From contig JADKDR010000015.1 of NCBI GenBank assembly GCA_016714535.1, forward strand, positions 1 through 64,000: a DNA stretch of 64,000 bases, read 5' to 3'. A program made the position numbers and the translations under genes. Source of the stretch: Bacteroidota bacterium. Lineage in GTDB: Bacteria > Bacteroidota > Bacteroidia > AKYH767-A > OLB10. Under the pieces are notes generated by a model. The model did no database searches, was not told the origin of the DNA, and saw only the letters and a program-made list of their open reading frames with translations. Every line of letters begins with the position of its first letter. The first letter of the stretch is position 1. Positions 49,651-57,855 of the stretch are shown here, in pieces.

Positions 49651-50587
49651 TATTTTGCAATGTTGCGTTAGTGTTAGACTCTCCTACAACGGTTATAAAA
49701 ATATCATTCATGCTGGGAATATGTTCATTAAAAGATTTTATTTCTACAGATGGTAACAATGCCTGAAGCAAATCGTTAGGCCTTGCTCCATCAAGCATTT
49801 TAATGGTTGCAAAATTCCCTTCTTCAGTTTGTTTGTTATCGAGCAATTCGAAACCGGCCCACAGCGAATTAGCCAATGCTATTTTGCTTCCTTCATAATG
49901 CAATGTGTAAGAATCGGCTTTGTATTGTTTACGAATATCCTTAACAGCACCATGCAAAACTACTTTCGACTTATTGATTAATGCAATATGCGAACACAAC
50001 TCCTCAACCGATTCCATGCGATGTGTGCTTAGCACAATGGATGTTCCATTGCGCTGCAATTCCAATAGTTCGTCCTTTACTATATTAGCGTTTATTGGAT
50101 CAAATCCGGTAAATGGTTCATCAAGTATAAGCAAATTTGGCTTGTGAACTACGGTAGTAATAAATTGAATTTTTTGAGCCATACCTTTCGATAATTCTTC
50201 AATTTTCTTTTTCCACCAACCACGCATATCCATTTTTTCAAACCAGGTTCTAAGTTCAGCAACAGCCGTGCTGCGGCTCATGCCCTTTAATTGCGCCAGG
50301 TAAATAGCATGCTCGCCTACTTCCATTTTTTTGTAAAGTCCGCGTTCTTCGGGCATATAGCCTATTTGACTAATTGTATCTGGTGACAATGGTTTGCCTT
50401 CAAATAAAACCGTACCACTATCTGGGGCAGTAATCTGATTGATTATTCTAATCAACGAAGTTTTGCCGGCTCCGTTTGGGCCTAATAATCCATATACTTT
50501 TCCGGCTGGTATTTCCAGTGAAACATTATCAAGAGCAGTATGGCTTTCGTACCGCTTATATAGTTCCCTTATATCAAGTATGTTCAT
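49643..50587 (-). CDS. ABC transporter ATP-binding protein (NatA-like)
   Basis: A 314-residue ATPase: Walker A GPNGAGKTSLIRIINQI (about 36-52), signature ELSKGMAQKIQFITTVVHKP, Walker B LLILDEPFTGFDPIN, H-loop VLSTHRMESVEEL. The SKGM variant of the signature is typical of NatA-type exporters. The C-terminal about 100 residues form a DUF4162-like tail (LLQALLPSVEIKSFNEHIP). First gene of the two-gene module with the NatB-like permease. Exported substrate unknown; the family includes Na+ and drug exporters. Confidence 0.9.
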   Translation of the reverse strand: MNILDIRELYKRYESHTALDNVSLEIPAGKVYGLLGPNGAGKTSLIRIINQITAPDSGTVLFEGKPLSPDTISQIGYMPEERGLYKKMEVGEHAIYLAQLKGMSRSTAVAELRTWFEKMDMRGWWKKKIEELSKGMAQKIQFITTVVHKPNLLILDEPFTGFDPINANIVKDELLELQRNGTSIVLSTHRMESVEELCSHIALINKSKVVLHGAVKDIRKQYKADSYTLHYEGSKIALANSLWAGFELLDNKQTEEGNFATIKMLDGARPNDLLQALLPSVEIKSFNEHIPSMNDIFITVVGESNTNATLQNNE

Positions 50588-50790
50588 GCACTATTTTTTT
50601 GCAAATGTATATTTATTGAATACTCCATTCAGATTAATAGCTAATTATTTTGTTACATCATTAACATAGTAATGTATGCTGCCCGGTGATGAACAACTGC
50701 CTGACTATCTTTTTGCAAAAATGTGTCTTTCTTTTCTGTTTGTATTAATTAAAATTGATGTTGACTTAAATTGCAGTGAATCTTTATATA

Positions 50791-50813
50791 CAAGAATAAC
50801 TTTGTTATTCTTG
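50791..50813 (+). promoter_or_regulatory. Perfect inverted repeat over the AlbA-gene promoter
   Basis: CAAGAATAAC (50791-50800) and GTTATTCTTG (50804-50813) are exact inverted copies with a 3-base centre. The TAACTTTG at 50797-50804 inside it fits the Bacteroidota -7 consensus, and the start codon follows 5 bp later. A bound dimer would block transcription, so this is a likely operator; autoregulation by the adjacent wHTH protein is inferred. Confidence 0.7.
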
Positions 50814-50817
50814 CATC

Positions 50818-51441
50818 ATGCATCCTTTGTTTAAGATAATTGCCCCAGGAGAGAGCGATACGCTCGATTACAAAAAGGAGATTACAAGTGCCTATAAGAT
50901 TGCTAAAACAATGGTTTCGTTTGCTAACCATAAAGGAGGCTGCTTACTGATCGGTGTGCGCGATGATAAAACAATTGCAGGTATCAGAAGTGAAGAAGAA
51001 AAATATATGCTTGATTTGGCAGCCAATTTTTATTGCAAACCCGAAATTAAAATTGAGATAAAAGAATGGCAAATACAAGGCAAGATAGTGTTAGAAGCTT
51101 ATATACCTGAAGGAAAAGAAAAGCCCTATGCATCAAAAGGTGAAGATGATAAATGGTGGGTTTACATTCGTGTAAAAGATCAATCGCTTCTGGCAAGCAA
51201 AGTAACTGTTGATGTGCTACGGAAATCTTCAAACGATAAACCACTAATCATAGAGTTTAGTAGCAAAGAAAAAGCATTACTCGAATATCTATCAAAAAAC
51301 GATCGCATCACCTTAAAGCAATATTGTAAACTAATAAATATTAGCAGATGGCGTGCAACTAAGCTGATGGTTAATCTGATATCGGTTGGAGTAATTCGTG
51401 AACATACCCATGAGAAAACACCCTTTTATACGCTTAGTTGA
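50818..51441 (+). CDS. AlbA_2-domain protein with C-terminal winged helix
   Basis: A 207-residue protein. Residues of about 1-125 form an AlbA_2 (Schlafen-type divergent AAA-like) domain: ESDTLDYKKEI, TMVSFANHKGGCLLIGVRDD (the FAN..GG..liGV.D signature) and KPYASKGEDDKWWVYIRVKD. Residues of about 145-207 are a winged helix (SSKEKALLEYLSKNDRITLK, SRWRATKLMVNLISVGVI). AlbA_2/wHTH proteins are usually annotated as predicted transcriptional regulators. It is a single gene whose own promoter carries a perfect inverted repeat; no target operon is adjacent. Confidence 0.85.
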   Translation: MHPLFKIIAPGESDTLDYKKEITSAYKIAKTMVSFANHKGGCLLIGVRDDKTIAGIRSEEEKYMLDLAANFYCKPEIKIEIKEWQIQGKIVLEAYIPEGKEKPYASKGEDDKWWVYIRVKDQSLLASKVTVDVLRKSSNDKPLIIEFSSKEKALLEYLSKNDRITLKQYCKLINISRWRATKLMVNLISVGVIREHTHEKTPFYTLS

Positions 51442-51535
51442 AACCATTTATGATGCTAAAGAAACTTAATACTCTTCGCATACTTGAAAATAAAGGTTGA
51501 TGTAAAAGTTTTTTTGTTACAGTTAACTATTTAAA

Positions 51536-51573
51536 AAGAAAAAAGGCTACATCCAATTAAGTCTGCAGCCTTT
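51536..51573 (-). terminator. Terminator of rpmH
   Basis: AAAGGCTGCA and TGTAGCCTTT pair (one wobble) across an 18-base loop; the minus-strand end runs into TTTTTTCTTTTT. It is 34 bp after the rpmH stop. Confidence 0.7.
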
Positions 51574-51606
51574 AAATATACACGTAACTAAATCTTCCAA
51601 AAATTA

Positions 51607-51765
51607 TTACTTCTGGTTAGAAGTCTCGTCACTCACTGAAAGTTTTTTTCTTCCACGAGCTCTGCGAGCTGAAATTACTCTACGCCCATTTGCTGAAGCC
51701 ATACGGAGGCGAAATCCATGCTTGTTTCTTCTTTTTCTGTTTGATGGCTGAAAGGTCCTTTTCAT
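51607..51765 (-). CDS. rpmH: Ribosomal protein bL34
   Basis: A 52-residue gene, easily missed because of its size. The minus strand reads MKRTFQPSNRKRRNKHGFRL, then RMASANGRRVISARRARGRK and KLSVSDETSNQK, the unmistakable bL34 sequence with a short acidic tail. bL34 is a basic protein of the 50S subunit at the 23S 5' region. The ATG at 51765 is the only start. In many bacteria rpmH lies with rnpA, yidC and dnaA; here neither is adjacent, rsmG being the next gene 166 bp upstream. Confidence 0.97.
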   Translation of the reverse strand: MKRTFQPSNRKRRNKHGFRLRMASANGRRVISARRARGRKKLSVSDETSNQK

Positions 51766-51931
51766 TTTTTGAGTCTATTTATTTTACCAGTTTTCTATTT
51801 CAATACGGATGCAAATGTAAATAATCCGCCTCATTTTGAAAGGGAAATTTTCAAAATAATTATTAAATTTCGTAAATGACAGATAATCAGCTTCTTAGGT
51901 AATCAGCCGAAAATAGTTTATAACTATCTAA

Positions 51932-52564
51932 TTAAAGTCTGGGCAAGTAAACAAGCTTTTTAGTAGCGAAAAATTCTTCTTCAAAATAGTCAGATAAATT
52001 CTTGACTTCCAAATTTTTAGCTTGAAAATGTTCAAGTTCTTCCAAAGCTCCTCCCTTTAATGCAATGATTCCATTAGGCCTGGCATGCAGCGGTTTCCTT
52101 TTAAGACTTGTTGTGGTCCATTTATTCAAATCACTCATTGTGGCCACAGCGCGTGTTACAACAAACTCATATTGATTTTGCAATTTTTCGGCACGTATGC
52201 ATTCAGCCTCACAATTCGTTAATTCCAATGCCTTAATTATTTCGCTAACACACATTATTTTTTTTGCAATTGAATCGACTAAATGAAAATGCGTGTTTGG
52301 AAAAAATATTGCCAATGGCAATCCGGGAAAACCACCTCCCGTGCCTATATCTAAAACAGTTGCATTGCTTTCAAATTTAATATACTTAGCAATAGCAAGG
52401 CTATGTAATATATGATGCAACACAATGTTGGATGTGTCTTTACGCGAGATCAAATTAATGCGCTCATTCCAAAAAATAATTTGGTCGTGCAGGTTATTAA
52501 ATAACGCTAATTGTTCCTTAGTAAGTTGAGGAAAGTATTTAGTTAATAGATGTAAATCAGTCAA
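51932..52564 (-). CDS. rsmG: 16S rRNA m7G527 methyltransferase RsmG
   Basis: A 210-residue SAM methyltransferase with the RsmG pattern: INLISRKDTSNIVLHHILHS (about 36-55), motif I ATVLDIGTGGGFPGLPLAIF, the VDSIAKKIMCVSEI segment and FVVTRAVATMSDLNKWTT. It methylates G527 in the 530 loop of 16S rRNA; loss gives low-level streptomycin resistance. It starts 15 bp after the pntB stop, at the end of a pnt-rsmG unit. Confidence 0.95.
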   Translation of the reverse strand: MTDLHLLTKYFPQLTKEQLALFNNLHDQIIFWNERINLISRKDTSNIVLHHILHSLAIAKYIKFESNATVLDIGTGGGFPGLPLAIFFPNTHFHLVDSIAKKIMCVSEIIKALELTNCEAECIRAEKLQNQYEFVVTRAVATMSDLNKWTTTSLKRKPLHARPNGIIALKGGALEELEHFQAKNLEVKNLSDYFEEEFFATKKLVYLPRL

Positions 52565-52579
52565 TGGTTTTAAAAAGTA

Positions 52580-53980
52580 TTAATCCATCGATTTTAATTC
52601 GTTGACTAATTCAGTCAGTGCTTTTTTAGCATCACCAAATAGCATGCTCGTTTTTGGATTATAAAACAACTCATTTTCAATTCCTGCATAACCGGCATTC
52701 ATACTCCGTTTGTTTACGATTATGTTTTGAGCATTTTCTACATCAAGTATAGGCATTCCGTATATAGGCGAAGACTTGTCATTTTTTGCGGCAGGATTTA
52801 CTACATCATTCGCACCTACCACCAACACCACATCAGTTGTGCTAAACTCGGGGTTGATGTCTTCCATTTCAACAAGTTTACCATAGTCTACATTGGACTC
52901 AGCCAGCAATACATTCATGTGGCCCGGCATACGCCCAGCTACGGGATGTATGGCATATTTAACATCCACTCCTCTTTCTTCCAAAATATTTTCAAGTTCA
53001 TGTATCACGTGTTGAGCCTGTGCTACAGCCAGCCCGTAACCAGGAACAATAATTACCTTTTTAGAGTAATTCATAAGCACAGCTAAATCGGTTGTTGTTA
53101 TATCCTTAATGTTACCTTTAATACCACTGCTGCTTTCGGTACTTGCAGTGCTTCCGCCAAATGCACCGAAAATAACATTGCTCAACGGTCTATTCATGGC
53201 TTTACACATAGCAAAAGTTAGTATAGTTCCAGCGCTACCAACAAGTATACCTCCGGTTAGCATTGCCTGATTTCCGTATAAGAAACCACCAGTAGCTGCT
53301 GCCAAACCAGTAAATGAATTTAACAAAGAAATTACCACAGGCATATCTGCTCCACCAATGGGAATTACAAACAATACTCCATACAACAACGACATTAAAA
53401 ACAAAACCCAAATTGCAATGCCTGGTAATTCATGACTCATAATAATGTAACCTCCCATAGCAAGGGTAGCCAGCATAAAGACGTTATTCAGAATATTATA
53501 ACTCGGCAGTCGGATTGCTTTACTTAATGTGCCATTTAATTTCATAAAAGCAATGATACTTCCCGAAAATGAAACAGAACCGATTATTAAACCAAGAACA
53601 ATGCTAAGCATGATACCAAACCCTGCCCCCATTTCATGATTGTGCTTAAATTCGATAAGCGATATCAATGCGGCACAGGCACCGCCCATTCCATTGAAGA
53701 GTGAAACAAGCTCAGGCATCTTGGTCATTAACACCCTTTTGGCAGTAAGCCAACCTACAATTGTTCCTACTGCAATTGCTCCAAAAATAAGCGCATATAC
53801 CAACATGGGAACTTCGCCTTCGTGAAGAAAAATTGTACCAAGAATGGCTAAGGTCATACCTGCAGCAGCATATAGGTTACCATTTCGAGCTGACTTGGCA
53901 TTGCCCATCATTTTTAGCCCAATAATAAATGTTATTGAGGCAATTAAATATATAATATCAAGAAAATACTTTTTTTCCAT
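52580..53980 (-). CDS. pntB: NAD(P) transhydrogenase subunit beta
   Basis: A 466-residue PntB: nine or so membrane helices (residues of about 5-265, for example IIYLIASITFIIGLKMMGN and IGSVSFSGSIIAFMKLNGTL), then the NADP(H)-binding domain III with VIIVPGYGLAVAQAQHVIHE and YAIHPVAGRMPGHMNVLLAE, and VVLVGANDVVNPAA. It makes, with PntAA and PntAB, the proton-translocating enzyme that reduces NADP+ by NADH. Directly downstream of pntAB by 47 bp. Confidence 0.95.
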   Translation of the reverse strand: MEKKYFLDIIYLIASITFIIGLKMMGNAKSARNGNLYAAAGMTLAILGTIFLHEGEVPMLVYALIFGAIAVGTIVGWLTAKRVLMTKMPELVSLFNGMGGACAALISLIEFKHNHEMGAGFGIMLSIVLGLIIGSVSFSGSIIAFMKLNGTLSKAIRLPSYNILNNVFMLATLAMGGYIIMSHELPGIAIWVLFLMSLLYGVLFVIPIGGADMPVVISLLNSFTGLAAATGGFLYGNQAMLTGGILVGSAGTILTFAMCKAMNRPLSNVIFGAFGGSTASTESSSGIKGNIKDITTTDLAVLMNYSKKVIIVPGYGLAVAQAQHVIHELENILEERGVDVKYAIHPVAGRMPGHMNVLLAESNVDYGKLVEMEDINPEFSTTDVVLVVGANDVVNPAAKNDKSSPIYGMPILDVENAQNIIVNKRSMNAGYAGIENELFYNPKTSMLFGDAKKALTELVNELKSMD

Positions 53981-54027
53981 TTGGATTATTTCGATAAACG
54001 CTTTATTACTTGTTTACTAACCTCTGA

Positions 54028-54336
54028 TTACTTTTTCTTTTTAAACATCTCCAACATTCTGTCGGTAACAACAAAACCTCCAACTACATTTAATGTTCCA
54101 AGGAATACCGCAATTGTTCCAAGCGCAAGCGCAAGGATGTTACTTGTATCCACATTCAACATTACAATAATAGCACCTACTATGACTACACCGTGTATTG
54201 CATTGGCACCGCTCATCAAAGGGGTGTGCAATACAGACGGAACGCCACCAATTACTTCAACTCCCACGAATATACTCAGGATTACGATGTATATCATAGG
54301 CATGTTGCTGCTGATGAATTCTAAAGTTTCTTTCAT
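54028..54336 (-). CDS. pntAB: NAD(P) transhydrogenase alpha-2 subunit (membrane part)
   Basis: A 102-residue membrane protein corresponding to the C-terminal domain II segment of E. coli PntA. It has three helices (about 12-31, 40-58, 66-87) with GVEVIGGVPSVLHTPLMSGANAIHGVVIVGA, the usual block of this subunit; shown here in two parts it is GVEVIGGVPSVLHTPLM and SGANAIHGVVIVGA. Separate alpha-1 and alpha-2 genes are common in this phylum. It lies 12 bp after pntAA. Confidence 0.93.
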   Translation of the reverse strand: MKETLEFISSNMPMIYIVILSIFVGVEVIGGVPSVLHTPLMSGANAIHGVVIVGAIIVMLNVDTSNILALALGTIAVFLGTLNVVGGFVVTDRMLEMFKKKK

Positions 54337-54348
54337 ATTTTAGGAAAT

Positions 54349-55452
54349 TTAATTTATCTGTGATTTACCTTTAAGTACGATGCAAGAGCCTTTGGTAATT
54401 TCTTCTTCCATTTCATACTTAAATCCATCTTTGTTGCTAAGATGTAACAGGAACGTTTGAATATTTTTTGCATACAAATCGCTGGCATTCATTGGCAATA
54501 AACTTGGCATGTTTGACTCGCCAACTATAATTACACCATGCTTAGTAACAACTTTATTAAGCTCGCTCAACGGGCAATTACCACCTTGCTCAACAGCCAT
54601 ATCAACAACTACCGATCCGGGGCGCATATTTTTTACCATTTCTTCTGTTACCAACACAGGCGCTTTTTTGCCGGGAATTAATGCAGTAGTAATTACCAGA
54701 TCGGCTTGCGTAATGTGCTTATAAAGCAATTCTTGTTGTTTTTTCAGAAACTCTTCTGAAACTGATGTTACATAACCACCGCCAGTTTTTACACTATCAT
54801 CACCTTTAACTTCAATAAATTTTCCACCCAAAGATTCTACTTGCTCTTTTGTTTCGGGTCTTATATCACTAACCTCTACAATGGCACCAAGGCGCTTAGC
54901 AGTTGCAATGGCTTGTAACCCGGCTACACCGGCACCCATAATAACAACTCGGCTTGGTTTTATGGTTCCTGCAGCGGTCATTAACATTGGAAATATTTTA
55001 CCTAAATAATTAGCCCCAAGCAATACGGTTTTATAACCTGCCAGATTACTTTGTGAAGAGAGAGCATCCATCTTCTGTGCCCTTGATATACGGGGTATAG
55101 CATCTACCGAAAACATGGTAATACCTTGCTTAGCACCTGCTTCAATAAGTTCTTTGTTTATTCCTGCAAACATAAAGCTGATATAGACAGCTTCGGGTTT
55201 CATTAAGGCAATGTCCGATACTTCGGCAGGATTTACTTTTAATAATACATCCGAATTACCAAAAACTGCATTACGATTTGCTATGGAGGCTCCTGCGGCT
55301 ACATACATTTCGTTGCTGTACGATGCACCCTCGCCTGCTCCACTTTCAACTTGAACGATGTATCCGGCTGTTACCAGCGACTTTACTACCTCAGGAGTTA
55401 AGGCAACTCGTTTTTCGCGTTCCTTGGTTTCTTTGGCAACACCAACTATCAT
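54349..55452 (-). CDS. pntAA: NAD(P) transhydrogenase alpha-1 subunit (NAD-binding)
   Basis: A 367-residue cytosolic subunit, domain I of transhydrogenase, of the alanine-dehydrogenase/PNT fold. It begins MIVGVAKETKEREKRVALTP, has the NAD motif VVIMGAGVAGLQAIATAKRLG, and VDMAVEQGGNCPLSE, matching PntA residues of the family. First gene of pntAA-pntAB-pntB-rsmG. The longer reading frame of E. coli PntA is not fused here. Confidence 0.95.
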   Translation of the reverse strand: MIVGVAKETKEREKRVALTPEVVKSLVTAGYIVQVESGAGEGASYSNEMYVAAGASIANRNAVFGNSDVLLKVNPAEVSDIALMKPEAVYISFMFAGINKELIEAGAKQGITMFSVDAIPRISRAQKMDALSSQSNLAGYKTVLLGANYLGKIFPMLMTAAGTIKPSRVVIMGAGVAGLQAIATAKRLGAIVEVSDIRPETKEQVESLGGKFIEVKGDDSVKTGGGYVTSVSEEFLKKQQELLYKHITQADLVITTALIPGKKAPVLVTEEMVKNMRPGSVVVDMAVEQGGNCPLSELNKVVTKHGVIIVGESNMPSLLPMNASDLYAKNIQTFLLHLSNKDGFKYEMEEEITKGSCIVLKGKSQIN

Positions 55453-55673
55453 ATATACTTATAGTTATTTTGTTAGGTTTTATTAAAAAATCGAAGTGTC
55501 TGATTTTTGTCGGGGGGCAAAGAAAACATTTTTTGGCAATTACTTAATTACTTATGTGATTAAAAATGCAATACACTTATAAATTGTAAAATCATTCCAT
55601 CACTATTTACAAAAAACAAAAATAAAGTTTATAAGCTCATTCACTAGCTGAAGCATATCAATCTAAAATCAGC

Positions 55674-55681
55674 TATATTTG
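55674..55681 (+). promoter_or_regulatory. Bacteroidota -7 box for cmk
   Basis: TATATTTG fits TANNTTTG, 15 bp before the cmk ATG at 55696. The -33 region is weak. Confidence 0.45.
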
Positions 55682-55695
55682 CTGCATCCTTATTA

Positions 55696-56427
55696 ATGTC
55701 CAATCAATTAGATAACATTATTATAGCCATTGACGGCTACTCATCTTGCGGAAAAAGCACTTTGGCAAAAGCTATTTCTCGTAAGTTAGGATTAAAATAT
55801 GTGGATAGTGGAGCAATGTATAGGGCAGTTACGTATTATTTTTTAAAAAATCACATTGATATTCCCCAACCGGGAGAAGTGGAACAGTTGCACCACAATA
55901 ATTATAACGAAATCTTAAATAATATTTTTATCGAATTCCGTTTCAATAATACTACCCGGCAATCAGAAATTTATCTAAATGATGAGAAGATTGAAAAACA
56001 AATTCGTGAAATGCCTGTTAGTGAAAATGTGAGTCATGTAAGTGCTATTAGAGAAGTACGCAAGCATCTTGTTTTTATTCAACAGGAATATGGTAAAAAT
56101 GGTGGGCTTGTAATGGATGGTAGGGATATTGGTACTACCGTATTTCCCAACGCTGATTTAAAAATATTTATGACAGCTGATATTGGTGTACGCGCCATGC
56201 GCAGATACAATGAGCTCATAAATAAAGGTGTAGCAATCACCTACGATCAGATTTATAACAACCTCGATTCGCGCGATTACGAAGATAGTCATCGAACTGA
56301 AAGTCCACTAATAAAAGCAGCAGACGCTATATTGCTTGATAACACGCTCTTGAACGAAGAAGAACAGGTTGACTTTGTTTTAAGCTATGCCGAAAACATA
56401 ATTGGAAAAAAAATAACCGCTTTATAA
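55696..56427 (+). CDS. cmk: Cytidylate kinase
   Basis: A 243-residue CMP/dCMP kinase. Walker A is IDGYSSCGKSTLAKAIS (about 13-29), followed by LGLKYVDSGAMYRAVTYY (CMP-binding), MDGRDIGTTVFPNADLKIFM (the DGRDIGT motif) and SRDYEDSHRTESPLIKAADA (the LID/core Arg-Asp block). About 15 residues longer than E. coli Cmk. It feeds CDP/dCDP synthesis. Its stop abuts the ispH start with no gap, indicating coupling. Confidence 0.95.
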   Translation: MSNQLDNIIIAIDGYSSCGKSTLAKAISRKLGLKYVDSGAMYRAVTYYFLKNHIDIPQPGEVEQLHHNNYNEILNNIFIEFRFNNTTRQSEIYLNDEKIEKQIREMPVSENVSHVSAIREVRKHLVFIQQEYGKNGGLVMDGRDIGTTVFPNADLKIFMTADIGVRAMRRYNELINKGVAITYDQIYNNLDSRDYEDSHRTESPLIKAADAILLDNTLLNEEEQVDFVLSYAENIIGKKITAL

Positions 56428-57321
56428 ATGAAAGTTACAATTGATAATGAGTCTGGTTTTTGCTTTGGTGTTGTTTACGCCATTCAACTCGCTGAGCAAG
56501 AGTTGGATAAAACAGGAACACTTTATTGTTTAGGCGATATTGTTCATAATAACATGGAGGTAGAGCGCTTAACCCGAAAAGGCTTAAAAATTATAGACCA
56601 CACTCAACTTCAAGATTTAAAAGATTGCAAAGTGTTATTAAGGGCACATGGTGAGCCACCTTCTACTTATGAAACCGCCATTAAAAATAATATAGAACTT
56701 ATAGATGCTTCTTGTCCGGTAGTGCTCAAATTACAATATAGGGTGCGAGATGGTTTTGAAGAAATGGAACAAAATAACGGGCAGATTGTAATTTATGGTG
56801 AAGAGAATCATGCTGAAGTAAATGGTTTAATTGGACAAACCGAAGGCAAGGCTATCTTAGTTCGGAATGAAGATGATCTTGATAAAGTTGATTTTAGATT
56901 GCCAATTCAGTTTTTTTCACAAACTACCAAAAGCACGGCAGGCTTCGAACATATGAAAGCCAAAATAGGAGAGCGCATTTTAGAAGTAAATGGAATAATT
57001 ACGCAAGATAATTTCACAAGTAATGATACCCTATGCAGGCAGGTAAGTAATCGCGAACCACGCTTGCGAAAATTTGCTAAACAATATGACGTGATCATAT
57101 TTGTAAGTGGGAAAAAAAGCAGCAACGGCAAAGTATTATATAACGTTTGTAAAGAAGAAAACCCAAGAAGTTATTTTATTTCAACTATTGAGGATTTGGA
57201 CTATGCTCTATTTGATAATGCCAATACAGTTGGTATATGCGGTGCTACCAGCACCCCTATGTGGCTGATGGAAGAAATAGAAAAGGCCATTTCTGCAAAT
57301 TTTTCAGCTACAACAACTTAG
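56428..57321 (+). CDS. ispH: 4-hydroxy-3-methylbut-2-enyl diphosphate reductase
   Basis: A 297-residue IspH (LytB), the last enzyme of the MEP isoprenoid pathway, with an Fe-S cluster. The three conserved Cys are visible in ESGFCFGVV (Cys12), DASCPVVLKLQ (about Cys94) and GICGATSTPMWLME (about Cys272). Also FFSQTTKST and NDTLCRQVSNRE are present. Start directly after cmk; the MEP pathway supplies polyprenyl carriers, quinones and carotenoids, relevant to the sugar transferase, ubiD and CrtI-like genes elsewhere in the window. Confidence 0.95.
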   Translation: MKVTIDNESGFCFGVVYAIQLAEQELDKTGTLYCLGDIVHNNMEVERLTRKGLKIIDHTQLQDLKDCKVLLRAHGEPPSTYETAIKNNIELIDASCPVVLKLQYRVRDGFEEMEQNNGQIVIYGEENHAEVNGLIGQTEGKAILVRNEDDLDKVDFRLPIQFFSQTTKSTAGFEHMKAKIGERILEVNGIITQDNFTSNDTLCRQVSNREPRLRKFAKQYDVIIFVSGKKSSNGKVLYNVCKEENPRSYFISTIEDLDYALFDNANTVGICGATSTPMWLMEEIEKAISANFSATTT

Positions 57322-57855
57322 GTCAATAAGGTATTCAACATGTTGCTACAGCAGAGTCAATTTTAATTCTAGCTTTTGGCTAGGTTCTCTGAAGTTATTC
57401 TATAAGTAGTTATTATTTTTTCTGCGACTCTTAATGTCCCATCGTGTTTTAGTTGATTAAATGAAAAATTAAAGAGCTATCGACTAGGCATGACCATTTG
57501 AAAAATGTAAAACAGCTTTTTAAAAACTCCCATTATTTACCTGACATTTAGACAAGTAAAAAAAGCATTTATAGCGGTGCGAAAAAAAAGCACGAAAAAA
57601 TCATGGTAAAGAATCGAAAAAATTGGTTTAAAAAGTAGATTTTTGACTAAGGCTTAAATTTCAATGGTAAAATATTTGCCGGTATATTCATAAAATAATC
57701 GATTGAATTACAACTGTATACAAATCAAGACACTCAGAAATAACTTTTCGGTATAATTTTTAGTATTGTTTTTGGCGAATTGTAACGCAATTCATTCTAT
57801 TGAGTTAATAGGTGCAACTCAATAGTCCCATTTTTAATAACTAAACTTTCTCTTA
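57322..57855. other. 534-bp leader/intergenic region with inverted repeat
   Basis: No gene supported. A 10-bp inverted repeat, CTATTGAGTT (57797-57806) and AACTCAATAG (57816-57825) with a 9-base centre, lies 31 bp before the start of the giant surface-protein gene and could be an operator or an mRNA hairpin. The remainder is AT-rich. Confidence 0.6.
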
